NCBI RefSeq assembly: GCF_033807715.1 | Contig: NC_084599.1 | Location: 31,146,125-31,210,124, forward strand | Source: Cololabis saira | Taxonomy: Eukaryota > Chordata > Actinopteri > Beloniformes > Belonidae | Reading direction: 5' to 3' | Length of the DNA: 64,000 nucleotides | Part shown: piece after piece, positions 13,446-26,139 of the stretch | Numbering within the stretch: position 1 is the first letter of the stretch | Layout of the letters: each line of letters begins with the position of its first letter | Made by a program: the position numbers and the translations under genes | Notes under the pieces: model-generated | Seen by the model: the letters and a program-made list of their open reading frames with translations, nothing else | What the model was told of the DNA's origin: nothing | Databases searched by the model: none

Positions 13446-14639
13446 TCTATTCTTCTTCTAGAGGGCCGATTAGAGGGAATAATACTGGAAACATACAAAC
13501 ACTCAACGAGACACGGATGTTGATCATCGAGGATCGAACCAACAGAGAAACAGGAGAAAGCACTTTCAAGATAAAACAGGAACTCAACGCAGACATCTAA
13601 CAGCAAAATAACACAAGAAACACGACCAACTGCAGTTATCAGTTATGTTCTCAGTGAGTTACACACCTCTAGTTAATCTGGTGATGAGCCAATATTTTAG
13701 TGTTCTGTACCAACTCAGAGAATCAAACTCAGAGGAGCTACAGTACTGGCAGCAGTTGCAAAACGAAAGTGCAAATTACTAAATGAACATGTTCTTTATT
13801 CAGTCCACATATGGAAATTCACTGAAATATTTCATATCTTGAGTGCGTCATTTCAAATCTAAGAATGGTTCATTTAGACACGCCCGAGGTTCGTCCTCTG
13901 GAGGAAAGCGCTCGGCACAAGAGAGCAGTGCTCATTTTCTCAGAATTTTAAAAATTCTGTGCATCACCCTTCAAAGTGTATCGGATGACAAATGTGATGC
14001 AGCAGCAGATGATGAAACCCAACAGAATCTTGGTGAAAGGGAAAACATTTTTCAAGGCTCGACTCAGAGCAGGTACCTGTCAAACCCTTATCAGTGATTC
14101 AGCCTTATCGCATAAAACTACTTAGTCTGAATCAGCATGACAATTATGGTCACATTTAGAGCGAGCTTCAGCATGCAACCAGGTAAAGCACCTCATTTTT
14201 CACAAAAATTTCCCACATGGCCACAAATTGTCAAGCCACCGTGTGCTAATTTAGCATCTTTATTGGCACTTTGCAACTCTTCATTGTAGGTATGCTTCCA
14301 AATTACCAATAAACAAGTGAATTACTTCCCTGTAATAAGTTCCTCCTCTGTAACAGGAAATCTGCATGTCACTGGCTGGTTTGAAATTCTTGCAGCTTGG
14401 TCCTAGAGCAAATAAAATATGGTTCATATTTCTCATGACACTGAAGAGAGGCAAATGAAGTGTTTGTCTATCCAAGGTTTTAGCTGCATTTACTTTTATT
14501 ACTTTGATGTTGTTTTTTTCCAAATCCTCCAACCACAGTCATCTGTGCTTTTTCCATTCCTACAAAGAAACCAATGTTAAAAAACACTAGTAATGACAAA
14601 ATCATTCTTCTGTTGTGTCTCTTGTCTTTTTCCTCACTC

Positions 14640-14890
14640 CAATTTTATTCAGGTATTACCTGCAGGAAGCCACGGTTTATCTTAGTAGCTGTTTAGTTGA
14701 TGCTGAGGTCAACCCTTAACCAGTCTGCAACCCATCACAAAACAGAAAGATTTCATAAACCTGGAGCTTTCAGAAAAAACACATGAAGAACATGGAAACT
14801 CCACACAGAAAGGCTCAAGCCGAGGTTCAAACCAGTAATCTTCTCGCTGTGAGGTGACAGCGCTAACTGCTGCAACCCACAGGCAAGCTG
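14640..14890 (+). repeat. Teleost interspersed repeat fragment
   Basis: It contains 'gaaactccacacagaaagg' and 'gctgtgaggtgacagcgcta', blocks that recur in an abundant fish repeat. Part of the first block is repeated at 38080-38102. Confidence 0.45.
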
Positions 14891-17457
14891 GCAAGACAAA
14901 TATGGTATCACTAGAAGCATGATAATACTGAATAAAAGCAGAATTTTAAAATGAAAGAAAACTTTTTCAAACCCAAGTTTAAGCAAAACAACCTTTTCCA
15001 AGTCAAATACAGACCAGTTTTCTACAGAGAGGTTTAGACCCTTTTCACAGTGGTAAACAGAGGGACATTTTACATCTTTGTCCAGCCTATTTTTCTAAGA
15101 TGTAACTGAACTTGTTTTATTCATGCTGTCCTTTTATTTTTTTTCCAATGTAAGAAAATACTTGATAGAAACATCCAGTTCAACACGAATTACCAAAGTT
15201 GCATCAAGAGGAGGATGTCGAGTTCTGATGAATCAATACCTCTCTCATGTGAATTAAATCTTCCAAAAAGCGGTTTCTTTTGGAACCAGTGAGGGCAGTG
15301 GGAGAAACAGGGCTAATGTGCATTTGAAACAAGAATAATAAATGAGGCACCAAAAACGTGTCACATGCAAGTCATTTTTGACATAAAAGGTTTTATTTTT
15401 CTTTTTAACTTGGGGAAAAAAAACCCACATCTGAGATTTTTTTTAATGGTTTTAATCCATTACCAGAGCAAGACTTTAAATACAGGTTTTGAAAACCCCA
15501 GATGGACATTTAGAAAGTTTCTTCTTTTACTTCATGAACCAATTAATTGTGGTATTTTTAAATAGCAATGGGAGAACTGTGAGGGAAAGAAAAAGTCAGA
15601 AACAAGCAATTATGTGAAAGTTCAAGAATTTCCTCAATGGTCCAAATCCATCCAATGGGAACTGGAACGCTGTGTTGCATACGTGTTTAACTGAGAATTA
15701 TTTTCTGCAGAACAGTTCATAAATGTGTGCATGAAAAAGCAAAGCACAATGAAAAAGCAATCCTGGTCATAAGGGTTTATGAGCTGATCATAGAAGCTAA
15801 CAACGAGGGTGCTCTGAAATGTGTAAATGGGATCCTGAAAAGGCCATGCCCACAGAAGGTTCTAGTTAAAATGTCACATGAGAGATATGAGACAAAATTA
15901 CTCGATCGATTTGGGATGCAGGATTGCAAATTCAGAGAGATCACAGAGTGCTGACGGAATGAAAGACCCAGAAGGATGTAATTTGCTCGTCTACTTGAAC
16001 TCAGGTAGTAAATGTTATGATCGGTAAGCTATCCCAGCATTTTGCTGAACCATCAGATACTGGAACACAGTAAAATATGTTCACATATCTCAAACATATA
16101 GGGGTTATACTTCACAAAAAAAAATTACATAGAAAAACTATTTTTAGGTTTAGTGTACTGTGATGAAACAGACACAGCAAATCTGACTTTATAAATGTAT
16201 AATTTAGAAGAGCGGGAAAAAAATTCTGACTTTATAAACTTATTATAAAACCCATTTGGTCCAAAACAGTAATGGTGAAGTACAGTGAAGTATTTGACTG
16301 TGCTTATTTAGTCACAAATGAAGACAGGTCGTTTTATTTGATTTCCACCCAAACATCGTGTCCCTGTAGCTTTAGCGACCCCTAGCGGCCACAGGGGGTT
16401 GTGCATCTGTTTAGTCTGCACAATAAACGGCTCTGCTTGAGATAAGAAATCAAATTATAGACAGTTTCAAAAGAATTTGAAACTCATGCTTACCCGTTAC
16501 TGAAAACATTTATTTGGCCACATTTTATTGTATTATAGAAATAATTTTAGTGTGTTAAAAGTGATTATGTCTCATAACCAAGATAATGATCAGAGGTACT
16601 GTATGGTAGTAAAACAATCAGATAAAGGTTTAGCAAAGGAAAACCTGAGTGGCCCAGTCAGATCCTAGATCTCAACCTCACAATGACACTGTAGAACATC
16701 CTCAAGGGAAATGCTGGGAAGGTTTCTGAGCTCAAGTAGCTCTGGAAAGAGGAAAGGTGTGTCAATTGTGCCGGGGTAGAGAATTTATCGTGACTTAATA
16801 TCCACATAAAAACTGCACAGCAGCAGGTTCCCTCAAATTACTTGAAGGAACTACCTCCTCTTCTGCCACCTTGTGTTCAACTTGAAAATGAGAGCATATG
16901 AATAAAACACTAACTACTGTAAAGAAAAACTAGTGTGGATATGCAAAATTTAAATCTGAGCAAATCTTCACCATTTTATATTCTGTTTGACTACTAAGTA
17001 ACGTTTTAGGTGTTCAGCTGCAGATAAGAGAAGTCCCCACAGAGATCCTCATAAAACTGTGTAAATTCTGAGACCTGAAATGGCACAGTCAAAATGATGC
17101 ACCATTTGGATAACTTTAAAAACAAATCTTTATTTAAAAAGAAAAGTACACACAATTTATAACAGAAACAGAGCAAATGTCAACATATTTGACTATAATC
17201 TTTCCAGCCCGCCACAAGATGGCAATATTTTAGCTTGTATACAGTATGTATGGTAACTACAGTAACTGTTCTTTATTATGGAGGCTTGGCTTTTATGTCC
17301 CAGATCTGGATGCAGTGGTCGTTTTGTTGTTTTCAGAAGAGGGGGAAAAAAAGAAATAAATAAAAAAAAAAAAACAATGTTCTGGTTCCACATAGCCGCT
17401 TGTTGAAGAATTAATCCAGTCCAGGAGGGAGGCTTAGTGAAGCTGCTGGGTATCAGT

Positions 17458-20400
17458 CTAAAAAGTATTGCGTGATTCTGTGGATCGATGCTGGATAGCC
17501 AGTTTGCCGTAGCCGCCTCTGGCTGGGTCGTAATCCTGTCTGTACTCATCTCTCACCTACACAAGAAGGAAACAGCCACAGGAAAGATTAAATGCACAGA
17601 GATGAGCAAAGGGGGGGGGAAAAGAATAAAAAGTTTTCCATTTATATTATAATTATTTCAGAACCTGACTCAATTTAGTTGATTTAATAACTTTCAGATG
17701 ATTCAAAAGTATTTATTACAGTACATTGTATTGCTATGGTAGTTTATTTCCTAGGATGCTGATATAGTCTCCACTGTGAGACACTTCAACATCACACATG
17801 ACCTTAAGACAGGGCTTCAATCTTTTACTCGTCTCTTCCATACATAGTTTACTCTTAACTTATGGGAATCGTTGTTCATTGCCAGCGTTAAATTATCACA
17901 GAAAGCAATGCAAAAGTCAGATGTATTTACATAATGTGATAGAAAATATGAACTCCACAGTTTTGTAATATGCACAGCATATAAAACTCTTAAATCATTC
18001 CTTTAAACCCTTTAGATATGATTAACTGCTTCACAAATACCATGGCAAAGAAAAACAATGAAATAATCTTCTGGAGGAGCGACGGAGAGGGCTCGTTCTT
18101 CTTAAAGACACCATTAAAATGTCTAACTTTTGTTTTGCAAAAGTTGCATCTTTGATAGATTGTAACTTAAGGCAAACAAATGACAAAATTATAGAATATA
18201 GATGTGGCTTATGCCTGGTATTAACATTTGCTCAGAGTTATCTGATCAAAAGGAGACAGATTTAAGATGGAACCTAAGATGCATTTGAGAACACAGTGAG
18301 ATCAGGTCACAGACATTGGGGGGGGGTCTCAGGCTCAGCCACGTGTTCCCCAATACTTTTAGAATGTAAACATGTGTCCTCGTCCACATTGGAGAGCATT
18401 CATGCACCATCGTCACATTTAAGTGCAAAACAATCAGGAGCCAAAACAGCCAATAAAGACACAGAACAACAATGTCATTGATTCGATTGTGTTGTTTTGA
18501 TTTTTCCAACCTTAGTTCTTTTAATTTCCTGACCCATTCCTTTTGTGTTCCAGTCTGTCCGAGGCCTCTTGTTATCTTCTATGTTTTTATACGTGTGCTA
18601 GTTGCCATAACAGTTGTATACAGACAAGTTAATCTGTTTCATAAGTAGGGATGGGAATCGAGAACCGGTTCTTGTTGAGAACCGGTTCCCAGTGTTTCAA
18701 TTCCTTGGAATCGTTTGCCTTTTTCCCCAAACGATTCCCTTATCGATTCCAGTGGGCGTGAATGACGTCACCAAGCACGTTGCGCCACGTGCGCATTCGC
18801 GCACAGCAGGAAAACACGGGGACAAAGAGGCATAAACGCTCGAAAGTTTGGTTACATTTTACCAAAAAGGATGACAACAGGGCGACAGTACTTGCAATGT
18901 GGACATTTCAACAAAGGGACTCGTTAGGACTCGGCCGACTGATGAGCTGGGAGCGCAGAGTCAGCCGGCGTGTGGTAAGGCTGATTTATGGTTCCGCGTT
19001 AAACCAACGCACCAACACGCACCGTACGGCGCGCGTCGCCGCGTACCCTACGCCGTAGGCTCTGCGTCGATTTAACGCGGAACCATAAATCATGCTTTAT
19101 ATTAGAAGAGCTGCGCCAAGCGGATGAGCCGGGCGCTCCGAGGCTCCGGCGGACAGCGGAGCTCCTGACAGCTGCAGCATCAGCTCATCTATGGAGAAGT
19201 TAAAGAGCATATACCGCTAGATTCTCCTTTCATCAAGGCAGGGAAGAGTATCAGGCCAGAATAGATGAATGTTACCAGCAGTGACTAAGTTTGTGGTGTT
19301 GAACATGTTACTGGATATTCTTGTGTAATTGCTACAAAATAATTTGTTGTTCTTCGTTAATTTCTACAGAAGAATATTTATTTTATTATTATTTTATATT
19401 AAATACATATTTTACTGTATATTACAAATCATTTTGTGGGGACCCCCTGGCACCATCGAGGAGCCCAAGGCTGGGGGCATCTTAAGACCTCACTTATATT
19501 TTTTTTGTTCAAAGATATAAAAGTTTTATATCTTTGAACAAAAAAGATCGGAGAAACAAAGAAATTGAAACAAAGAAACAATTTTAGTATCAACTTTGTT
19601 TTATTAAAACAAAGTTGATACTAAAATTGTTTCTTTTTAGTATTTTAGTATCAACTTTGTTTTATTAAAACAAAGTTGATACTAAAATTGTTTCTTCTCC
19701 TTTTTTCCAAATGAGAATCGATAAGAGAATCGATAAAGAATCGAAAAGCAGAATCGATAAGAGAATCGGAATCGAAAAAATCTTATCAATTCCCATCCCT
19801 ATTCATAAGGCCCAATAAAAACAAAATAAAGAAGTCTTTGTAGGCATATTTCATGTCCGTGCTTATTTGCAGGCAGCAGCCATTTGAGATGCTTACAGAC
19901 ATGCTAATGTCAGGTGTGAGACAAGACAGTTGCCTGTATTTTATCAGCAAATTTAAGACTAATATTTATACCAGTTCTAAACAGGTCCATAAAGAAAAAG
20001 AAAGTTATCCGAGAAGACTTTCAGTGAGAAATAAGCAGATCTTTCCAGCCAATATCTCATTTCAGGAATGTTTTCACTTCAGTCAAGTTAACGCTTGATT
20101 GAACAAAGGCACAATTGTTTTAGTTTTACAGGTCCTTTCCGTCTGTGATCAAGTTTCTTTAGAGGTAAATTCAGCAAACCAGTATTTTTTTCCCCTTCAT
20201 ATTTATTAAACTACTCCACTACTTACATTTACAATCCACAAGGAAGAGAATTTTGTAGCACTATGAAAGTGGACATGACTGCATGTTTGTGCACAGAACA
20301 CACTTTAATTTTTATTTCAAACACTGTAAGAATGTTATTTTTCAAAGGTTGTAGTTTATTATAAAAGATATTTTTTATGTTTAAAAATGTCATGAGCACT

Positions 20401-21922
20401 GATTATTTAAATGTGAATACAGTGAGTCATTACTCTAATGACACACAATACTGTGCTTCAATATTTGCCAAAAGTGCTGCAGTGCAAAAAATATAATTTT
20501 TTTCAATATGCGATCAAATGGTCACTAATTGTTCAAGGTTTCTGAGTCATAACTCTTACCTGTCCTCCTGATTTTCCACGGCCGTACTGCCGACCCTCCT
20601 TAAAACCTGCATCCCAGTCTGTCCTAATGATGCGGTCGTCCAGCCGTGTGCCATTAACGAAGCGCATGGCATTTTCGGCACCCGTTCGTGTGTAGTATCT
20701 GGTACAGCAGCAGTCAAGGTATGCAGATTGTGAAGCCCTCATTGGGGGTGTATTCAGTCTGTGCATGCTCAAATAAAAACAGACATTAATGCTTCTTCCA
20801 CACAAAAGTCGCCTGAACTCAATGTGCTACGGTTAAAACTTTACTGCAAGTTATGGTGATCTACCTAGTTTCAAAAGAGAGCCACCTTTGTTTCCCTGGA
20901 AATCCTGGCTTTAGAATTGACAAATCTCAGTAATCTCACATAGTAATATATATACACTTTAGGTCATTATACACAAAGGGAGACACATTGTCGATTCTGT
21001 ATCGGTGGTTTTGTTTCTGTGGATGGAGTTGAAATAATCTAATTTGTCCCAGATGTTTGAAAGGATACTCAACAAAGCAGAATCCACAGGCCGTCTTCTT
21101 GACTTTATCCAGACCAATGATGATGCGTTTGACATCTCCACATTTAGCAAACAGCTCATGTACCTGTTTATTAGTTACCAGAACAAAAACACCACAATGG
21201 GCATCCTCATTAAAATGTTTGTGATTGATATTAACTTCAACATCATCCAATAAGAACGGTCTCTAATTGTGAATACAAAATTCAAAGGGACATCCAGCTT
21301 AGATTTAACAAACCTTTTCAATCATCAGAATATCAAGTAATGCAGAGCTACATTTTTAATTCATAAATGTCATTAAATAGTCTAAAGTTGGATTTGATAA
21401 TTAAACCATTTGTCACAAACCTTGATACCGAGTTTAAAGGGATGATCTTACCTGCTCCTCAGTGGTGTAGAAGGACAGATTCCCCACATATAACGTGTTG
21501 CTCTGCTTCAGCAGCTTCTCCTGGTCATAGCGGTTACCCTGGCACACAAGCAAAGTTAAAAAAGAGATAAATTTAGCTCATCCCATCTTTAAAAACATTA
21601 TTTAATGAGGCATCTAAACCACAAATGTCTCCAGTCTTGATGGTAACTTGCAACACATACAATAATGATGTTTATTTCTATAAAATTATATGAAGTTTCA
21701 GCTACATCAGTATGGAAAAAAGTGAAGTACTGTATTAATTTATCAGCATGAGAAATATACTCATTAAACCCTATATTCATCTTCAGGTGTTTTTTTTTCC
21801 TTTTTCTCAGTCTTTCTTTGCCACTTTATCAAACTCACATTGAAATTCTTCGATAAACTTCTGTTACGTTGACAGGACTTTATCAAAACGAAAAAGTGTT
21901 TCATAAATTATATATTTATTTA

Positions 21923-21975
<53 letters not shown>

Positions 21976-22915
21976 TTATTTTTTTTAAATATGGGTTCGT
22001 CTGTTTTGAGATCAAATAAAAAAAAAATATATGTATAATTTTTTTTTATAAAAAATATAAAAACTGTAAGGGCCTCCAAGTACACAACCATAACTCCAAC
22101 CTCAGAAATAATTGCAGTACACATATTCAGTCCATTATGTTTCACAGGTGTTCTTAAGAGCCCAATAAGGGTATTTAAACATATGAGTAAAATAAATGCA
22201 CAACGTGTGATGTAGAAACCAAGTGTGAAGAATTGTAATGAAGGAAAAGTCCCAAAATATCTATACATCTGTAATGAATGACAACACTTCTCCAGAAAGA
22301 CGTCTCTGGAAATTTAAAAAATATTTTTAAATGCATGGCCAAATAAAACTGAAAAGGGTAAAAATGTTTCAAATGATGCTTTAAGGTTCTTTTGATTCAT
22401 CTCAAACTGCAAGCTTATTAAAGGGAAGAAAGTAATTAGGAATATTGTGATAATTTCGCTCTAAGGGCAACATCCATTCACTAAAAAGGCATAACCCTGG
22501 AGATAGTAATTAGGATTTAAGTTTATAGATAATTAGAATGCACACGTGATATATTCTTATAAAATAAATAAAAAAAGAGGGAAGTCTGTTACCAGGATAA
22601 CGGTTCAGTCTGATAATCATCTCCTTTATCACTGACCACAGTTCAAACACTAAACCGTGAAGAAAAAGACTATCTTCGATTAAAAAGTCAATATTCAATT
22701 TTAACACGTAAACTTTAAAATTAAACCTTTGGTCGCTCGGCGGTAAAACGTGCAGCTGCTTTTAGCAGGCGAGATAAACCTTCACCTTCCCGTTAAACTA
22801 ATCCAGCACAGGCGGAGATGAAGGTCAATCTGTCACTTACCTTAAAGTGTTGATCTCTATATTGGCTAATTTCAGTATAAGAATCACTAGTTAAAGCGTT
22901 TAGTTTAGCAGACAT
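17458..22915 (-). CDS. ncbp2: Nuclear cap-binding protein subunit 2 (CBP20), five coding exons
   Basis: This gene encodes the small subunit of the nuclear cap-binding complex, which with the NCBP1 partner holds the m7G cap of RNA polymerase II transcripts for splicing, export and decay control. Coding exons on the minus strand are 22915-22841, 21538-21452, 21163-21069, 20698-20560 and 17556-17458. Together they give 164 residues; human is 156. The RRM spans about residues 39-117, with RNP2 LYVGNL (41-46) and RNP1 ending CGFCFVEYY. Tyr19 and Tyr42 match the human cap-stacking Tyr20 and Tyr43. [10 protein letters not shown] and the Arg/Gly-rich tail ([12 protein letters not shown]) are kept. 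The C-terminus diverges after YGKLA and ends TESRNTF. The start has A at -3. Introns 1, 2 and 4 are ordinary GT-AG; intron 3 looks U12-type. A likely polyadenylation signal (AATAAA on the minus strand) is at 17129-17134. The product is very well conserved, so I regard this as functional. Confidence 0.96.
18983..19094. mobile_element. Palindromic MITE nested in the hAT-type element
   Basis: The left arm TGATTTATGGTTCCGCGTTAAA is matched at the right end by its reverse complement, with a GC-rich middle (acggcgcgcgtcgccgcg). The same left end reappears at 63985 at the window edge, so this is a dispersed family. Confidence 0.6.
19503..19690. repeat. Cluster of perfect palindromes
   Basis: A hairpin with arms TTTTTTGTTCAAAGATATAAAA (19500s-19545) is followed by two consecutive palindromes built on AGTATCAACTTTGTTTTA and its complement (19572-19635 and 19643-19690). 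Spacers are one base, so cruciforms are possible. Confidence 0.7.
20699..21068 (-). other. ncbp2: U12-type (minor spliceosome) intron 3 of ncbp2
   Basis: No ordinary donor keeps the frame here. The donor is GTATCCTTTC straight after GTT-GA, a perfect match to the U12 consensus RTATCCTTT. Upstream of the acceptor, ACCTTGACT (branch adenosine at 20714) matches the U12 branch-point consensus TCCTTRACT at all but the first base and lies 15 bases from the acceptor AG at 20700-20699. Joining gives V-E-Y-Y-T-R, the expected RRM sequence (human VEYYSR). Confidence 0.88.
21925..21970. repeat. (TA)n microsatellite in ncbp2 intron 1
   Basis: About 23 TA units lie in the first ncbp2 intron (21539-22840). 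Confidence 0.9.
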
Positions 22916-23110
22916 GCTGAAGTTTTAACAAAAAAGCTATGCAGCTCCTTCTGGTTCACTTTCCGTCCACTTAATGGTTCCGGGTGGAACCATTTCATCG
23001 GCTGATGTTAGTTCCGCCTGTTGGTCGCTCTATTCATAAAAATACTAGCGCTGGTCACGTGTTCGTAGGAACCAGTCAATGTTTTACACGCGTTGAAGTT
23101 GACCCGCTTA
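22916..23110 (-). promoter_or_regulatory. ncbp2: ncbp2 promoter region
   Basis: The 200 bases upstream of the ncbp2 start are GC-richer than their surroundings. They include the palindrome TGGTTCCGGGTGGAACCA (22974-22991) and a GGTCACGTG E-box-like site near 23054. No TATA box is obvious. Position and composition are the only support. Confidence 0.4.
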
Positions 23111-24606
23111 TTATGCTTTACTTCAAAAACTATTACGATTTGAAAACTCGAAACCATTATTAAACATTTTGTGATTTTTACTCATAACATTTAAACCAAT
23201 AACTCAGTATAATGAACAACATAGTCTATTATTAATATACAAATGACATATGCAGAAGGAATGTATATGTAGAAAAATTAATATTACAACTAATCAAATA
23301 AAAGAAGAAAAAAGTTTGTACAAGTTTGTAAAGATACATAACTTTTGAACCTTTAAAGTAAGTGTGTGAAATGTGGAACTTTGCTACTGGCTGCAGTTGA
23401 CTACCAAGCAAACTGCTCCGTTTTAATTTCTTTCAATTTAACTTTTATTCGCCACCTATATTTTCTGTTTGCTTGTTTTACTAATATTGACAAACAATTG
23501 TGAAGTTGACATAATACAATAATGTTTGTATATCTTTCTGATTTTTACAAATATATTGCTGTAGAAAGTGACTTATTTACATATATTTTGGATATACTGT
23601 AGTCTTACGTATTTCAAATATTTTATCTGCCTTTGATGGCTAAATGTTTTCTAGCAATACTTTGATTCTCAAAGGAAATGTAGATGTCAGTATAATACAT
23701 GAAATATAGTACATTGATAGTAGATAACAAAAAAGTTTAGTTCCTGAAAAACACTTTCTAAATTGCTTCACAATTAGTGCTTATATAAACTGTATAAGAT
23801 TAATTCAAACCATGTATAAAACATCCTCACAACCGGGACATAGTAATCATGTCTAAAATCCAACATGAATTATCAAACAGTAGATGTTTGTGGCAAAAAA
23901 TAAAAAAACAACACTAGTTTAAGGGTCACCATGAGGTCAATGTTTTATTTTTAAATCACATACTCATTGAGAAAAATGACCTTTCACTATCCTGACCTCG
24001 GTCTGGTTAACAGTGTAAATTCATTGTAAAAGAAAAAAACAGAGATGTCAATTAACCTGCTTAGAAAACACATGAAAATAAAGATGCCAATGATGAAGCA
24101 GCAGGGCACTGTGATCACCAGGGCTCTGCAGGGCTGGACTTAGCTGCTGACTGTCAGCTCTCCTCGTGTTTACCACACCAGCCGTCAGTTCTCGTATCAT
24201 AAAACAACCAAAGTCCAATACATCAGGTCACAATGATCGAAGCCAATAAAAAAAGGAGAGAATGGCTCAGTGTTGACTTGACTCTGAGATTTTCCCTCCA
24301 CCCTTCATCAAACGGTCTCCACCTAATGCTGCAGCACCTCCTGGAACCTGAAAGACAGGAGATAAAACAATAACTTAACAGATGATAAACATATCTCAGT
24401 CTGATCCATGAGAAGCCTCAAAGGCAAACCGCAAACAGGCGCATAATAACATCTGTGTCACCGACGGTGTATCCGAAGTCAAATCCATTGTTTTTCTAAA
24501 CTGTCAATTAAACCTGATTCTGATTCTGATTTAACACATTGCCTTGTACTAAGCAGGACTTCTGTCACAGGCAACATGCAGATTGTTTTTGTTTCACAAT
24601 GCATCT
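23111..24606. other. AT-rich intergenic stretch
   Basis: No gene was recognised. On the minus strand, CTTTCAG near 24340 followed by a short open frame and a later AATAAA (about 23945) could imitate a terminal exon. No linked upstream exon was found, so it is not called. Confidence 0.35.
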
Positions 24607-24932
24607 ATGTACAAATTTACTTAGGTTCAAAAAAATGTATAAAGATAAAATATTTAAGTTATATGATCATGAATAGGCTGGGACTTAAACAGTACTATTG
24701 ATATATGTGGTTGGTTTCTATTTAAGTGTATATTTTATTGTAAATATTGGTTACATTGACTGTTCTTTTTGTTTTGGTATTGAATAAGGGGCAGGTAAAA
24801 TAAGACTTGTCTTCATCCTGCTCCTTTTCGGTCATGGGTGTGTAGATTGAAGTGTACAAATGTACTACTGTAATATTGTCAAACTATGCACTACCATGCA
24901 CGAAATAAATAAATAAATAAATAAATAAATGC
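24607..24932 (+). mobile_element. 5'-truncated LINE 3' end, (AAAT)n tail
   Basis: This 325-base fragment ends in (aaat)n at 24902-24930. It is nearly identical, in opposite orientation, to 34945-35267, where the upstream part still encodes the end of a non-LTR reverse transcriptase ORF. The tail marks the 3' end of the element. Confidence 0.7.
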
Positions 24933-25666
24933 ATCTACAAAGTGGAATAACAGTAATGTTTACGTGCAGTTAAAGGGCTCCAGTAGGTTTTCAAAATACC
25001 AAAGAAATGATATGACTGAAGAGACTAAAATTGTGTTTCCTTCAAAATTCTGAGGTATTTTTCACTTGAAAAGAAATTTCTAAAACTTGCCTTTACCCTA
25101 AAGCAAGCTGGGATCAACCCCAGCAGACCTCTGAGTAAGAATAAACAAGTGTGGATAAGCTCTTTTAACTCTGGTTCTCAAGCCAGGTTATTTTCATCTT
25201 TAGTGTTCTACAGCAGCTGGCATCTCCAGTGTGTTGCACTGTTTCCACCTTCAATTTCAGCCTCTCTGAAGTCCATTTGTCTTCAAGAATCCAAATATCT
25301 GCTGCTAAAGAAATATTGGTAGTATGATGGAAACCACCACATACTCTATCGCTGGATCACTGGTGGCATCTTCTGATGGATATTTTAACCCTTGAGCTCT
25401 CTGTTGCACGGCCTCATGGAGCAAAAGAAAAGACCTTAAACTCTGGTCAGAAGCCATCAGAGCTGTGAAGTCTTGACTATAAAGGGGGAGGGGATGGTGC
25501 AGCTCACTCACTGGGGTGGGAGGGTTTTTCTTTTTGTTTTTGTTGATTAATTGCTAGTATTGGGATGTGTATGCGAGGGTGTGCGTGTGGATGTGAATGT
25601 GTGTTTGTGTGAGAGCGCGTATGTGGGTCCAGGAGGAGACATACAAGTATAAATATGTGCAGTATA

Positions 25667-26028
25667 CAGGACTGTCTCAGAAAATTAGAATATTGTGATA
25701 AAGTTCTTTATTTTCTGTAATGCAATTAAAAAAAACAAAGATGTCATACATTCTGGATTCATTACAAATTAACTGAAATATTGCAAGCCTTTTATTATTT
25801 AAATATTGCTGATTATGGTTTACAGTTTAAGATTCCCAGAATATTCTAATTTTTTGAGATAGGATATTTGAGTTTTCTTAAGCTGTAAGCCATGATCAAC
25901 AATATTAAAATAATAAAAGGCTTGCAATATTTCAGTTGATTTGTAATGAATCCAGAATGTATGACATTTTTGTTTTTGTAATTGCATTACAGAAAATCAC
26001 AATATTCTAATTTTCTGAGACAGTCCTG
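25667..26028. mobile_element. Palindromic Tc1/mariner-type MITE
   Basis: The 362-base element begins CAGGACTGTCTCAGAAAATT and ends with the reverse complement. It is flanked by TA (25665-25666, 26029-26030). Most of its length is a near-perfect long inverted repeat around a short centre near 25850. No coding capacity. Confidence 0.85.
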
Positions 26029-26139
26029 TATGAAATGTTTTTGTTTTTTTCTAACTGTTGTAATACATTTTTGCCCGTTTTTTTTGTCGTTTGTTCTTTT
26101 CAAATGTATAATGGGCATGCTGCTACAACAAAATGTATA

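Larger units (their letters stand above)
12240..17100. other. Intergenic stretch with scattered repeat remnants
   Basis: No gene was recognised. Visible pieces are a LINE 3' tail (about 13140-13445), an old fish repeat (14640-14890) and a transposase-like scrap at 16650-16740 ('gtggcccagtcagatcctag', reading W-P-S-Q-I-L-D-L-N, as in the 'WPSQSPDLNP' block of Tc1 transposases). The reading frame at 15727-15954 (75 codons) has no family features I recognise. Confidence 0.45.
18646..19801. mobile_element. hAT-type non-autonomous element with 8-bp target duplication
   Basis: The ends are TAGGGATGGGAAT and ATTCCCATCCCTA, flanked by the 8-base direct repeat TTCATAAG (18638-18645 and 19802-19809), the duplication length of hAT elements. 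The subterminal zones contain repeated 'gaatcgataagagaatcg' and 'gagaaccggttc' blocks. The interior holds a smaller palindromic element (18983-19094) and two tandem perfect palindromes (19572-19690). There is no transposase. Confidence 0.8.
17557..20559 (-). other. ncbp2: Intron 4 of ncbp2
   Basis: This 3-kb intron has donor GTAAGAGT at 20559 and acceptor TAG ending at 17557. It carries a complete hAT-type element (18646-19801). The rest is AT-rich with no further exon recognised. Confidence 0.85.

Noticed and set aside
5941..17100. Search for SENP5 next to ncbp2
   Set aside because: No frame shows the SUMO-peptidase His-Asp-Cys blocks; the gene may start outside the window or be elsewhere.
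23930..24345. Possible terminal exon on the minus strand (CTTTCAG acceptor, short frame, later AATAAA)
   Set aside because: No donor-bearing partner exon could be found upstream and the short frame (seven codons in one phase, about 25 in another) matches nothing known.
25305..25511. Minus-strand frame with a hydrophobic end, possibly a small membrane protein
   Set aside because: No ATG until codon 19, the hydrophobic stretch is only about 12 residues before the stop, no family resemblance and no linked exon.
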